From assembly GCA_020847355.1 (NCBI GenBank), contig JADLCG010000070.1, positions 1 through 6,393 of the forward strand: 6,393 nucleotides of DNA, written 5' to 3'. This stretch comes from Anaerolineales bacterium (GTDB lineage: Bacteria; Chloroflexota; Anaerolineae; Anaerolineales; Villigracilaceae). The position numbers and the translations under genes were made by a program. The stretch's first letter is position 1. Each line of letters begins with the position of its first letter. Below are positions 6,228-6,393 of this stretch, in pieces. The notes under the pieces were generated by a model that saw only the letters and a program-made list of their open reading frames with translations, had not been told where the DNA came from and did not search any database.

Positions 6228-6392
6228 TTATTGTTCGCGGCTTTTTATTTTATCTTCAATTCTTTTGTCGGGAATTAACCACATGATGGGAACGCCAACG
6301 TATAAAAGCATGGCGGCGATTGGCGATACAAAAGCGAGAGCGATTGCGGCGAGATAAATATAAACAGACCACAGCCCTTTGGTATCTTTACC
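6228..6392 (-). CDS. C-terminal fragment of a TMEM175/DUF1211-like membrane protein
   Basis: The minus-strand frame enters from the right edge and ends at TAA (6228-6230), giving the last 54 residues. It reads WSVYIYLAAIALAFVSP, then IAAMLLYVGVPIMWLIPDK followed by RIEDKI and a short charged tail. This is two hydrophobic stretches (about residues 8-24 and 25-41) broken by Ser-Pro, then a basic/acidic end after IPDKRIE. That pattern matches the end of bacterial TMEM175 (DUF1211) proteins, six-helix tetrameric potassium channels whose last helix is followed by a PDxRIE-like segment. The diagnostic N-terminal RxxxFSD motif is outside the window, so the call rests on the C-terminus alone. It converges on the GNAT gene with 3 bases between the stops, and there is no terminator hairpin between them, so the transcripts probably overlap. 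Another small multi-pass membrane protein is possible. Confidence 0.7.
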   Translation of the reverse strand, partial: GKDTKGLWSVYIYLAAIALAFVSPIAAMLLYVGVPIMWLIPDKRIEDKIKSREQ

Positions 6393-6393
6393 A

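Noticed and set aside
6225..6260. T-rich stretch after the GNAT stop as a terminator
   Set aside because: No stable GC-rich stem precedes it, and most of it is the coding end of the convergent membrane gene.
1..6393. tRNA, rRNA, CRISPR array, insertion sequence or phage signature
   Set aside because: Nearly all of the window is coding, with ordinary gene content; no repeated units, terminal inverted repeats, transposase or integrase motifs were seen.

Overview
This window has compact bacterial gene organisation: eight protein-coding genes, very short gaps and no RNA genes, mobile elements or CRISPR arrays. Base composition looks moderate (roughly 45-50% GC by eye). Gene style and content (a serine racemase-type threonine dehydratase, fumarylacetoacetase beside an uncharacterised conserved protein, a single-domain response regulator, a TMEM175-type protein end) would suit an environmental, uncultured-type bacterium. 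A Chloroflexota/Anaerolineae-like source is my best guess, but it is an inference from style and not shown by any marker gene.

Left part (1-2654, minus strand): a three-gene unit reads leftwards. It encodes a D-2-hydroxyacid dehydrogenase, then a PLP-dependent threonine/serine dehydratase (serine racemase type), then a homocysteine S-methyltransferase that runs off the left edge. Gaps are 29 and 4 bases, so co-transcription is likely. All three act on small 2-oxo, 2-hydroxy or amino acids. The dehydratase can make 2-oxobutanoate or pyruvate and the dehydrogenase could reduce such 2-oxoacids.

Centre (2655-2761): a 107-base divergent promoter region. A TATAAT box faces left with a normal leader and Shine-Dalgarno site. 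A second TATAAT box faces right only 6 bases before the ATG of the next gene, which implies a leaderless mRNA. A small inverted repeat (2705-2721) lies between them and is a candidate operator.

Right part (2762-6224, plus strand): a 313-residue conserved protein of unknown function is followed 24 bases later by a complete fumarylacetoacetase with every catalytic residue intact (last step of tyrosine/homogentisate breakdown). After 41 bases comes a receiver-only response regulator, and overlapping its stop by ATGA is a two-lobed GNAT acetyltransferase. The pairing of the unknown gene with fumarylacetoacetase suggests an accessory role in aromatic or diketo-acid catabolism. The receiver and GNAT genes look like a second, translationally coupled functional pair in the same run.

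Right edge (6228-6392, minus strand): the last 54 residues of a membrane protein resembling TMEM175/DUF1211 potassium channels, convergent with the GNAT gene and only 3 bases from its stop.
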